Positions 7,114-12,702 of a stretch of 13,010 bases of DNA are shown one piece after another; position 1 is the first letter of the stretch; each line of letters starts with the position of its first letter. Both the position numbers and the translations under genes were made by a program. This stretch comes from SZUA-521 sp041738285. Lineage in GTDB: Bacteria > Pseudomonadota > Gammaproteobacteria > Pseudomonadales > Azotimanducaceae. Below the pieces are notes generated by a model, which worked only from the letters and a program-made list of their open reading frames with translations, had not been told where the DNA came from and did no database searches. Location of the stretch: positions 1-13,010 of the forward strand of contig JBGSQB010000021.1 in the NCBI GenBank assembly GCA_041738285.1. The letters run 5' to 3'.

Positions 7114-7333
7114 TCGCCGGAGGGCGTCGATGCAGCGGGTAGCTTCCAATGCCAAGCCCGTCTTTGCCGAACCCTTCACGTCGTACGCGAACACCGATTG
7201 CATCCTTCGCGCGTCGGATCGTCGACCAGCTGTGACCGGCCGCATTCGCGTCGTTCTGCACGTCGCGCGCCGGCATCGGTGGGGGCAACTCTGGGGGCAA
7301 CTTGTCTTGGATAAAGTCGTCAGAACCCAGCGT
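7106..7333 (-). pseudogene. C-terminal remnant of a phage/plasmid-type AAA ATPase or primase
   Basis: The minus-strand frame is open from after a TAA (7334-7336) to TAG (7106-7108) and contains PMPARDVQNDANAAGHSW, then STIRRAKDAIGV and RREGFGKDG. This matches, from memory, the C-terminal winged-helix end of RepA-like/AAA and bifunctional primase-helicase proteins of integrative elements and prophages, where 'GP.PA.DV..EA..AG.SW.T.RRAK..LGV....GFG' is recurrent. The ATPase or primase domains that should precede it are absent: the next 160 bases upstream show stops and no recognisable motif before the SDR gene begins. It is therefore a decayed fragment and should be non-functional. Confidence 0.6.
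7280..7303. repeat. Two-copy 12-bp tandem repeat
   Basis: Units TGGGGGCAACTC (7280-7291) and TGGGGGCAACTT (7292-7303) are adjacent and differ only in the last base. On the minus strand they encode the repeated LPPE/LPPP of the AAA/primase remnant, so this is probably a small slippage duplication in that old gene. Confidence 0.7.
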
Positions 7334-7371
7334 TTACGCGGCCTTCAGTAGCGATTCGATTGTCGCCGCCG

Positions 7372-7390
7372 GGCGGGAGTCGAAGCCGCG
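7372..7390 (-). other. tRNA/tmRNA T-arm-like sequence, possible decayed attachment site
   Basis: The minus strand reads CGCGGCTTCGACTCCCGCC. It differs by one base from the T-arm at the 3' end of many tmRNA and some tRNA genes (CGCGGGTTCGACTCCCGCC, from memory). The mismatch breaks one T-stem pair, and no acceptor stem, CCA or other arm is present, so this is not a functional RNA gene. Its place 40 bases from an element remnant suggests an att core left by integration at a tRNA or tmRNA gene. Coincidence in GC-rich DNA remains possible. Confidence 0.25.
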
Positions 7391-7501
7391 GCAGGGATGC
7401 CATCTACAAGGCAATACCCACGCTCCGATGCCGCGCGACGAGTCGCTGCTGCTTCGACAGCTGCCCAAACAGTCGCCGGCGACACAAGTGCCGCCGTCGA
7501 C

Positions 7502-8338
7502 TCAGAGAATGTAACCATCGCCGGACGCGCGCACGGTGATATCGCCGATCGAAACGCCCCACGGCTGATTGATCGCATAAACTATCTGATCGGCAAGAAA
7601 GGCAGGCTCGAGCGCGTAGTACTCGATGTGGTCCGCACTCGTGTGCTCGGGTGGCAGCTCACCGTTGAGGTGCGCTTGCATCAGTTGCCCGTAGTGCGCG
7701 GCATTCTGTCCGAGAATCCCCACGATCGCCTCTCGGTTGACGACGCCCGTGGCCAAACCCGTTCCCGGCACACCGGTAGGGCGCACGATCGTCACTTTGA
7801 TCTTGCCTTGGGATTCCACACGCAGTGATTCCGAGAGGAAATTCACGGCCGCCTTGGTCGCGCCGTACACGCCAGCGCCCGCCACCGGAAAATTGCTGTA
7901 GATCGACGACAGATTCACGATGTGTCCGCGGCCCTGGGCAATCATCGTGTCGTACACCGCAACAATGCCGTTCAACACGCCTTTGATATTGATGTCGATG
8001 CACCGATCCCACGCTGTAGCGGCTTTGGCGTGGTCCGCGTAGAACGCAAGCGGCATGATGCCGGCATTGTTGATCAACACGTCGATTCGCCCGAACTGAT
8101 CCACCGCGCGTTTGGCGAGCGCGACCATCTCCTCGGCTTGGGTGACATCGGTGCGAGCAAACTCGGCTACGCCGCCGGCGGTGCGTATCTGCGCCACGGT
8201 GTCTGCGACCCCTGCTTCATCGATATCTGCACACACAAGGCGTCCGCCCAGAGCCGCCGCCTTCTCGGCCACCAGACGGCCGAAGCCGCCGGCCGCGCCA
8301 GTCACGATGATGACTTTGTTCCTGATGTGATTGGTCAT
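7502..8338 (-). CDS. SDR family NAD(P)-dependent oxidoreductase
   Basis: This 278-residue classical SDR has TGAAGGFG (13-20) for cofactor binding, acidic Asp38 in CADID (favours NAD(H)), NNAG (90-93), Ser145 in NLSSIYS, and Tyr158/Lys162 in YGATK. The frame stays open upstream to 8566, but ATG 8336-8338 is chosen because AGGA lies about six bases before it and the Rossmann fold begins at residue 8. The extra length would overlap the divergent serine hydrolase gene. The C-terminal third (PEHTSADHIEY...) is longer than in minimal SDRs and resembles members acting on bulky alcohols or steroid-like substrates, though the substrate is not evident. It is divergent from the serine hydrolase with a 120-bp gap, and the two may be regulated together. 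Confidence 0.92.
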   Translation of the reverse strand: MTNHIRNKVIIVTGAAGGFGRLVAEKAAALGGRLVCADIDEAGVADTVAQIRTAGGVAEFARTDVTQAEEMVALAKRAVDQFGRIDVLINNAGIMPLAFYADHAKAATAWDRCIDINIKGVLNGIVAVYDTMIAQGRGHIVNLSSIYSNFPVAGAGVYGATKAAVNFLSESLRVESQGKIKVTIVRPTGVPGTGLATGVVNREAIVGILGQNAAHYGQLMQAHLNGELPPEHTSADHIEYYALEPAFLADQIVYAINQPWGVSIGDITVRASGDGYIL

Positions 8339-8458
8339 CTGTATCCTGCTCCATCCTTCCAATTGTCCTCGCGATAGAACAATACGCTGGCGCGCATCGA
8401 AGAGCTGCGGCTTTGCCCACTTGATCCGTGCTTCCACAAGTAACCAAGAGAGAATCGA

Positions 8459-9736
8459 ATGCCCAACGCAGACGTCCACATCCAAGGCGAAGTTGCACCC
8501 GGATTCGAGCCCGTCCGGGCTCTGTACGAACACAACATGCGAACCCTCGAAGAAAAGCAGACGCAACTGTGCATCTACGTTCAGGGTGAAAAGGTCGTGG
8601 ATCTCTGGGCGTCCGTCGTGGAAGGCGACGACTTTTCACCGGATTCGCTCGTCAACGTCTTCAGCAGCGGCAAGAGTCTGGAAGCCATCGCGATGGGATG
8701 GTTGGTCGGGAGAGGGTTGCTACGCTACGACGATAAGGTCGTCGACCATTGGCCCGCGTTTGGTGGCAATGGCAAGCAGGCGTTGACCGTTGCGGAGCTC
8801 ATGCGGCACGAAGCAGGCATTGCCGCATTCAACACCTCGATCGAGCCAGACGACTTGCTGACCGCGAACATCAAGGAAAACAGAATCGGCCGCATCATCG
8901 AGGCGCACCCACAAAAGTTTCGCAGCGGCGGCGGCAGCACTCGCGAGTACCACGCAATCACCCGCGGCTGGATCGTCAATGAAGTCTTTCGCCGCATCGA
9001 TCCGGCGGGTCGAACGATCGGCGAGTTCCTGAGCGAAGAAATCAGTGGCCCGCTCGGTGTCGATGCCAACATCGGCGTGAAGGCGCAGCACCTGACCCGA
9101 GTGGTCGACGTAGCGCCGCTGCGTGTCGGGTTTCAGGTGCGGCAGGGTATGAAGCCGAAGTTTCTGAAGCGGCGGATGGAGCACAACATCTTCCAGACGA
9201 TCGGCAGACTGATGCGGGTGCTGCCGAACATGAGAAATGGGACCACGAAAGGCACACCTGCGCCATTCAAGGGCATGAAGAGAATTTCGTTCTTCAACGA
9301 GCGTGCGGTGCGGATGGGCGAGTCGCCGTCGGCCAATGCAATCTGCTCCGCCCGAGGGCTCGCAAAGATCGCCGCTGCGATGTCCGCACGCGGGCGCTTC
9401 GGATCAACTGAAATTCTGCCCGATGCCGCCTGGAAAGCCCTGCACGGCGGCCCCGACAGAAAAGACATGGGATTCGCAACAACGACGTTCACTCAGGGCG
9501 GCGTAGCAAAGTTCGCGGCGACCGGCCCACAGACCAGCATCAGCGAGCACCGCCTGAACGCAGGCCGGGAAGGGTTCTATGGATGGATGGGTCTTGGAGG
9601 CTCAATCTTCCAATGGCATCCACAACACCAGATCGGGTTTGGGTACGTGCCAACCTCGCTCAATGTGCTCGACTTCCTCAATGAGCGAGGCAAGTCGTAC
9701 CAGGCCGAAGTGCTGCGCTGTGTTGAGAACCTGTGA
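8459..9736 (+). CDS. Beta-lactamase-fold serine hydrolase (EstB/class C-like esterase)
   Basis: This 425-residue protein belongs to the serine beta-lactamase-related family with esterase activity (EstB/LACTB-like). The catalytic SxxK is Ser69-Ser-Gly-Lys72 in NVFSSGKSLEAIA. Tyr164 in REYHAITRGWI fits the second motif (YxN-type, here YHA, usual in esterases). GWMGLGGS (375-382) fits the third, H/KTG-like motif. LMRHEAGI (114-121) is the family's 'LLtHtSGL' loop. No signal peptide is visible, so it is probably a cytoplasmic esterase and not a resistance enzyme. A purine-rich AAGAGAGA lies about six bases before the ATG. It is divergently paired with the SDR; an ester-cleaving step followed by alcohol oxidation would fit, but this is inference. 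Confidence 0.92.
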   Translation: MPNADVHIQGEVAPGFEPVRALYEHNMRTLEEKQTQLCIYVQGEKVVDLWASVVEGDDFSPDSLVNVFSSGKSLEAIAMGWLVGRGLLRYDDKVVDHWPAFGGNGKQALTVAELMRHEAGIAAFNTSIEPDDLLTANIKENRIGRIIEAHPQKFRSGGGSTREYHAITRGWIVNEVFRRIDPAGRTIGEFLSEEISGPLGVDANIGVKAQHLTRVVDVAPLRVGFQVRQGMKPKFLKRRMEHNIFQTIGRLMRVLPNMRNGTTKGTPAPFKGMKRISFFNERAVRMGESPSANAICSARGLAKIAAAMSARGRFGSTEILPDAAWKALHGGPDRKDMGFATTTFTQGGVAKFAATGPQTSISEHRLNAGREGFYGWMGLGGSIFQWHPQHQIGFGYVPTSLNVLDFLNERGKSYQAEVLRCVENL

Positions 9737-9770
9737 CACAGATCGCGGTGGACGATCACCGGCTGGTTGC

Positions 9771-9823
9771 GATCCGCTTGTAACCCTGTGGGTCGTGGGC
9801 ACACCGACAATCAGGGCAGCGCC
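9771..9823 (+). pseudogene. Degenerate fragment of an OmpA C-terminal domain (partial copy of the downstream gene)
   Basis: GATCCG at 9771 followed by codons for LVTLWVVG resembles the DPNMTLWVVG segment of the intact OmpA gene (10723 onward). From 9786 to 9823 the DNA matches 10738-10776 with one substitution and one missing A in 39 aligned columns. The missing base shifts the frame inside what would be the HTDNQGSA peptidoglycan-binding motif. Sequence on either side is not clearly OmpA-like. It is either the relic of a tandem paralogue or a short duplication. Confidence 0.7.
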
Positions 9824-9860
9824 TGGGAGCCTGCGCGGCAGAAGCACTCTGGAGCACTTG

Positions 9861-9884
9861 TTCGCGCGCAAGCGCGCTCCCACA
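9861..9884. repeat. REP-type palindromic element
   Basis: Two GCGCGC arms (9864-9869 and 9872-9877) flank AA and are followed by TCCCACA. On the minus strand this gives TGTGGGAGC and then the palindrome, the layout of the GTGGGAGCG-type repetitive extragenic palindromes dispersed by RAYT transposases in pseudomonads, xanthomonads and relatives. It lies between the serine hydrolase gene and the OmpA gene. A single copy is seen and no RAYT gene is present. It may also help end transcription of the hydrolase gene. Confidence 0.7.
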
Positions 9885-10008
9885 GAGTAGCAAGCGGACT
9901 CTTGCGCTAACGGCGTGAACAGGAAGTTGTTTGGCAACGCACGATGCCTTGCCGCGCCACGTCGATCGGGCAATCATGTCGGCGAGTGCGAATCGGAGCT
10001 GTTTCACA

Positions 10009-10956
10009 ATGCGCGTCTATATGATCTTGATGATCGTGATTGCGTGCGTCCTGCCGGCGCGCGCCGCGGACGTGCCAGGCAGCAAAGACCATCCCCTCAT
10101 CAAGCGCTATGCCGATTCGGAGTTGTATGCGTACACGGAGGCGGCGTTCGACGAGTATTTCCTGATGGTCGAGCCCGCTGCCAACTACGGCGGCAAGGAC
10201 AAGAACCTCGAATCGACGCAAGCGTTGCAAGGGCGTGTGACCGAGCGCAGCTACGGCCTGGCGGCGGGACGCAGCACGCTCGAGGTGTTTCAGAACTATC
10301 GCAATGAACTGCAGGCCGCGGGATTCACGATGATCTGGGAATGCAGCAACGTCACCTGCGGTGGCCGCAACTTCAATCATGCCGTGATCTCGTCCGGCGG
10401 CTTTGCAGAGAACTATGAAGATCAGCGCTACCTCGCCGCGCGGCTGCCGCGCACCGAGGGCGATCTTTACGTGTCTCTCTACGTCGTGCGCAACTACAGC
10501 GTCGGTGGCCCTACCAAGAACACGATTCACGTGCGACTGGATACGATCGAGCTGGCGCCGATGGAGTCGCGAATGATCACGGTCGATGCCGAGGCGATGA
10601 CCAAGAGTCTTGGTGAAGATGGGCACATTGCGCTCTATGGAATCCTGTTCGACACCGACAAAGCGATCGTAAAAGCCGAGTCGCAGCCCGCGCTGCAGGA
10701 AATTGCGCGCCTGATGGCGTCCGATCCGAACATGACTCTATGGGTCGTGGGACACACCGACAATCAGGGCAGCGCCGAGTACAACCAGGATCTGTCGAGC
10801 CGGCGGGCACGCGCCGTTGTCGACGCGCTCGTAAAGCAGTTCGGGGTTGCGCCGGGACGCCTGCAGGCAGCGGGCGTCGGTTTTCTCGCGCCCGTCGCAA
10901 GCAACGAGCGTGAAGAAGGTCGGGCGTTGAATCGACGGGTCGAACTGGTGCGTTAG
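10009..10956 (+). CDS. DUF4892/OmpA-like peptidoglycan-binding outer-membrane protein
   Basis: From ATG 10009 the protein has 315 residues: a signal peptide (about 1-20, ARA-A), a DUF4892-like periplasmic region (about 24-190), and a C-terminal OmpA domain (about 205-315). The OmpA domain shows ILFDTDKA (212-219), LWVVGHTDNQGSAEYN (244-259) with Asp251, SRRARAVVDAL with Arg265 and Arg266, and NRRVEL (308-313), the usual residues for binding diaminopimelate in peptidoglycan. It should tether the envelope to the cell wall; the role of DUF4892 is unknown to me. This start is preferred over the in-frame 9931 because it begins the signal peptide and has GGAG about 10 bases upstream. Three Cys in the middle (112, 117 and one in the signal peptide) leave 112/117 as a possible disulphide. 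It converges on the ferritin-like gene with 11 bases between stops. Confidence 0.9.
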   Translation: MRVYMILMIVIACVLPARAADVPGSKDHPLIKRYADSELYAYTEAAFDEYFLMVEPAANYGGKDKNLESTQALQGRVTERSYGLAAGRSTLEVFQNYRNELQAAGFTMIWECSNVTCGGRNFNHAVISSGGFAENYEDQRYLAARLPRTEGDLYVSLYVVRNYSVGGPTKNTIHVRLDTIELAPMESRMITVDAEAMTKSLGEDGHIALYGILFDTDKAIVKAESQPALQEIARLMASDPNMTLWVVGHTDNQGSAEYNQDLSSRRARAVVDALVKQFGVAPGRLQAAGVGFLAPVASNEREEGRALNRRVELVR

Positions 10957-10967
10957 CCGGAAACGCC

Positions 10968-11444
10968 TCAGCCCAGCGCGTCCGCCTCGCGGCTCATCTC
11001 GATCTGACCGGGTTTGCGCATCATCTTGTCGATCTCGGCGATGTGCTCTTCTTCCTGCGCAATCATGTCGCGCGCGTACTCTTCGAGCGGCACCGATCGA
11101 TCCTGCACCAGTTCGAGCAGGCCGTAGTAGTACTCGAGCGCAACGTGCTCGGCCTGCAGCGTTTCCTTCAGGATCTCGCCGATGTCGTGCTGATGGGTTT
11201 CGAGCAGCGGGCCAATGCCGAGCGACGGATGTCCGCCCAACCGGGTGACGAGTTCGCCGGCGGCCTGGGCGTGCATCAGAGTTTCATTGGCTTGATCCCG
11301 AAACCAGGAGACGATCGGAATACGGTTGAAGCCATACACCATGAGTGAGTAGTGCGTGTAGCGCACCACGCCCGCGAGCTCAGATTCGAGAATGCGATTC
11401 AGCTGGGCGATCACAGCTTTGGTGTCGATTGCGTTGCGGGTCAT
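10968..11444 (-). CDS. Bacterioferritin-like (ferritin-like) di-iron protein
   Basis: From ATG 11442-11444 (GGAG seven bases upstream) this is a 158-residue four-helix ferritin-like protein, close to bacterioferritin length. Candidate di-iron ligands are Glu22 (ESELAG), Glu54 with His58 (NETLMHAQ), Glu99 (LQAEHVALEYY), and Glu131-133 with His134 (AQEEEHIAEID). LGGHPSL (69-75) is a family hallmark. The second-helix spacing is ExxxH, not the ExxH of classical Bfr, and no Met sits at the haem-ligand position, so haem binding is doubtful. It probably stores or oxidises iron in the cytoplasm and limits oxidative damage. It lies 133 bases downstream of two cytochrome c genes on the same strand and may be transcribed separately. 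Confidence 0.9.
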   Translation of the reverse strand: MTRNAIDTKAVIAQLNRILESELAGVVRYTHYSLMVYGFNRIPIVSWFRDQANETLMHAQAAGELVTRLGGHPSLGIGPLLETHQHDIGEILKETLQAEHVALEYYYGLLELVQDRSVPLEEYARDMIAQEEEHIAEIDKMMRKPGQIEMSREADALG

Positions 11445-11556
11445 GGTTCGCTCCACATTCGAGTTTAGGGACAACTATCCGCGCCCTCCCCGCCGATGTC
11501 GACCGTTCGCTGGTCCCACTGAGACGCTTACAACGACCGCGATTGCGACACTCGAT

Positions 11557-11571
11557 CCCGCAAATCGCGGG
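11557..11571 (-). terminator. Short GC hairpin after the cytochrome genes
   Basis: CCCGC (11557-11561) and GCGGG (11567-11571) form a perfect five-base stem with a five-base loop, seven bases after the lipoprotein cytochrome stop on the minus strand. No T-tract follows, so an intrinsic terminator is only possible, not shown. Confidence 0.3.
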
Positions 11572-11577
11572 TCCCCT

Positions 11578-11877
11578 TCAGTTGCCCGCATAGTGGGCGG
11601 CCAGCGCCCGGATCTCGACATCGCTGAGCCCCGCCGCCTGGCCGTTCATGATCGCGTTCTCCCGCGTCCCGGCCCGATAGGCAAACAGTTGCAGGCGCAG
11701 GTATTGCTCCCATTGCCCGCTCAGGTTGGGAAACGTTGGGGCAACACCCTGGCCATCGACACCATGGCAGGCGACACAGCCCTTCTCCGCGGCCAACGCA
11801 GCGCCGCGCGGTGTCTCAGGCGCCGCGCAACCAGCAACGCCCAGCAACACGATGAATGCAACGAGTCGTTTAGTCAT
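11578..11877 (-). CDS. Monohaem c-type cytochrome, predicted lipoprotein
   Basis: This 99-residue class I cytochrome c has a haem site CVACH (34-38) and probable axial Met77 in AIMNGQAAGLSD. Its N-terminus has a lipobox VAGC with Cys17, so the mature protein is probably membrane-anchored in the periplasm. The pattern PNLSGQWEQYLRLQL...RAGTREN..MNGQA is that of one half of cytochrome c4. Its ATG overlaps the stop of the upstream cytochrome (ATGA), so the two are translationally coupled; GGAG lies eight bases before the start inside that gene. It probably passes electrons with its partner to a terminal oxidase or receives them from a periplasmic dehydrogenase. Haem attachment would need the Ccm system, which is not in this window. 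Confidence 0.93.
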   Translation of the reverse strand: MTKRLVAFIVLLGVAGCAAPETPRGAALAAEKGCVACHGVDGQGVAPTFPNLSGQWEQYLRLQLFAYRAGTRENAIMNGQAAGLSDVEIRALAAHYAGN

Positions 11878-12185
11878 GAGCCTTGCTCCGCGAAGTAGCG
11901 TGCCACCGCCGCGATCTCGGCCTCGGTCAACGGGGCCGCTTGGCCGTTCATGGGGTTGTTGCGCTCGGCACCGGATCGGAAGTATTTGAGGCGGGCCTCG
12001 AGATAGGCGGCATGCTGGCCGGCGAGGTTCGGATAGCGCGCCGTATTGCTCTTGCCCGCCACACCGTGACAGGTCATGCAGCGGTATTTGAAGGCGAGTT
12101 CCGCACCCTCGTCGGCCGCAGCCGGCTCGGTGTACGCGACGCCGAGCCCAACCGCGGTGGCTAACAACAGTCTAATGTTTTTCAT
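11874..12185 (-). CDS. Monohaem c-type cytochrome (c4-half-like), periplasmic
   Basis: This 103-residue class I cytochrome c has a Sec signal peptide (about 1-24, PAAA before DEG), a haem site CMTCH (36-40) and probable axial Met79 in NNPMNGQAAPL. YPNLAGQHAAYLEARLKYFRSG is a typical cytochrome c4-type half domain. ATG 12183-12185 is chosen because AGGAG lies six bases upstream; the TTG two codons earlier would be too close to it. It is the first gene of a two-cytochrome operon and is coupled to the lipoprotein cytochrome by a four-base overlap. A possible sigma-70 promoter lies at 12229-12257. Part of its signal-peptide coding region (12135-12173) is repeated exactly at the window's end. Confidence 0.93.
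   Translation of the reverse strand: MKNIRLLLATAVGLGVAYTEPAAADEGAELAFKYRCMTCHGVAGKSNTARYPNLAGQHAAYLEARLKYFRSGAERNNPMNGQAAPLTEAEIAAVARYFAEQGS
12135..12173. repeat. 39-bp direct repeat, copy 1
   Basis: These 39 bases, inside the signal-peptide region of the cytochrome c gene, are identical to 12972-13010. The bases immediately 5' differ (A versus G). In this copy the minus strand encodes the LLLATAVGLGVA core of the signal peptide, so this is the likely original location. Confidence 0.95.
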
Positions 12186-12213
12186 CGACAACTCCTGATT
12201 TGGAAGGCAGATG

Positions 12214-12243
12214 TTGACAGATGGTCTAATTAATGTCTAGATA
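12214..12243 (+). promoter_or_regulatory. Possible sigma-70 promoter for the small peptide/DUF6482/MerR genes
   Basis: TTGACA (12214-12219), a perfect -35, is followed after 18 bases by TAGATA (12238-12243), a weak -10. Transcription would start near 12250, leaving a short leader that contains the AGGAG of the 36-codon gene. The AT-rich stretch between the divergent units supports a promoter zone, but the -10 is poor. Confidence 0.4.
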
Positions 12244-12257
12244 AGCTCTCACATCAA
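12229..12257 (-). promoter_or_regulatory. Possible sigma-70 promoter for the cytochrome c operon
   Basis: On the minus strand TTGATG (complement of 12252-12257) and ATTAAT (complement of 12229-12234) are separated by 17 bases. Each matches the consensus at four of six positions. It would overlap the divergent plus-strand promoter, so the two units could be co-regulated. Confidence 0.35.
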
Positions 12258-12271
12258 TCAGGAGATTCGAA

Positions 12272-12382
12272 ATGTTGTCTAAGAACTCGTTTGGCTTCCG
12301 CTTCCCGTTCGTCGCATTCGCCAGTGCCGTGGGTATCGTCAGCTCGCTGGCGGCCTCGATGCTGATCGGCGGGGTGGTGTGA
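12272..12382 (+). CDS. 36-residue single-span membrane peptide
   Basis: This short gene starts at ATG 12272 with AGGAG seven bases upstream and ends at TGA 12380-12382. The product begins with a short polar, basic stretch (MLSKNSFGFR) and continues as one hydrophobic helix (FPFVAFASAVGIVSSLAASM...) to its end. This suggests a small inner-membrane protein or a signal-like peptide. The stop overlaps the next start (TGATG), so translation of the DUF6482 gene is probably coupled to it. The good ribosome site, the fit to the promoter and the coupling support a real gene. I do not recognise a family. It could also act as a leader peptide whose main job is to couple translation. Confidence 0.65.
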   Translation: MLSKNSFGFRFPFVAFASAVGIVSSLAASMLIGGVV

Positions 12383-12690
12383 TGACTCGCCGGGAACTCA
12401 AGCGTCGCGCCACCCGGGGCGCCGCGGCGGCGCCGTCGGTCCGGGTCGTCAGCGACGGCTGTCGTGACTACGTGATCGAGATCGTCGATGGCACCTCGGC
12501 GCAGCTGCTGCGGAAGCGCAACGGCGCCATCGAGCGCATTCGCAACCTCGGCGAAGCCTGCGCGGTACTGCGCGACTGCCGGGTACCGCGCGCAGTGCTG
12601 CGCCACCGGTGCGCGCACGACGAAGCCATGGCTGGCGTCGCGAGCGGTGGCGCGCCATTCTCGGAGTTGCCGCTGACGTTAACGGAATGA
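12382..12690 (+). CDS. DUF6482 family protein
   Basis: This 102-residue cytoplasmic protein resembles the DUF6482 family: YVIEIVDGTSAQLLRKRNG, RNLGEACAVLRDCRVPRAVL and RCAHDEAMAG match the recurrent 'Y.vEv.d..g..lLrd..G....f.sl..A...Lr..gv..a.L.h.sayDEMiG' pattern. The function is unknown to me. The first 20 residues are basic (MTRRELKRRATRG) and may bind nucleic acid or membrane, but this is inference. The start is ATG 12382, sharing a base with the previous stop (TGATG); GTG 12379 is an alternative one codon earlier. It lies 12 bases before a MerR-family regulator, so the three genes probably form an operon. Confidence 0.7.
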   Translation: MTRRELKRRATRGAAAAPSVRVVSDGCRDYVIEIVDGTSAQLLRKRNGAIERIRNLGEACAVLRDCRVPRAVLRHRCAHDEAMAGVASGGAPFSELPLTLTE

Positions 12691-12702
12691 AGTGAGGTGG
12701 CG

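Larger units (their letters stand above)
6736..7501. other. 766-bp gene-poor region with mobile-element debris
   Basis: No intact gene is evident here. The region holds a degraded AAA/primase C-terminus (7106-7333), a Cys/His-rich frame (6967-7113), a 12-bp tandem repeat (7280-7303), a T-arm-like sequence (7372-7390) and several inverted repeats: GCTAC/GTAGC (6877-6891), GTCCGATGTCGGAC (6905-6918), GCCGTC/GACGGC (7000-7016) and a 30-bp imperfect palindrome (7049-7078). The hexamer TGCTCA or its complement occurs five times between 6955 and 7078. This reads as the scar of an integrated element. Upstream regions of the hydrolase (from 6736) must also lie here, but no confident promoter is seen. 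Confidence 0.55.

Noticed and set aside
7397..7828. Plus-strand open frame of 143 codons across the SDR 3' end
   Set aside because: Most of it is antisense to the SDR gene, and the rest lies in decayed DNA without motifs.
8339..8566. An N-terminal extension of the SDR gene up to 8566
   Set aside because: The extra 76 codons overlap the start of the divergent serine hydrolase and show no SDR features. The ATG at 8336-8338 has a good AGGA site just before the Rossmann fold.
8459..9736. Antibiotic-resistance beta-lactamase
   Set aside because: The SxxK fold is shared, but there is no signal peptide, and the YHA and GLGGS motifs fit the esterase branch better.
9931..10008. A longer start for the OmpA-family gene
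   Set aside because: It would put 26 polar residues before a clear signal peptide. ATG 10009 has a ribosome site and begins the signal peptide.
11445..11474. A longer start for the ferritin-like gene
   Set aside because: The ATG at 11442-11444 has GGAG seven bases upstream and matches the usual family length.
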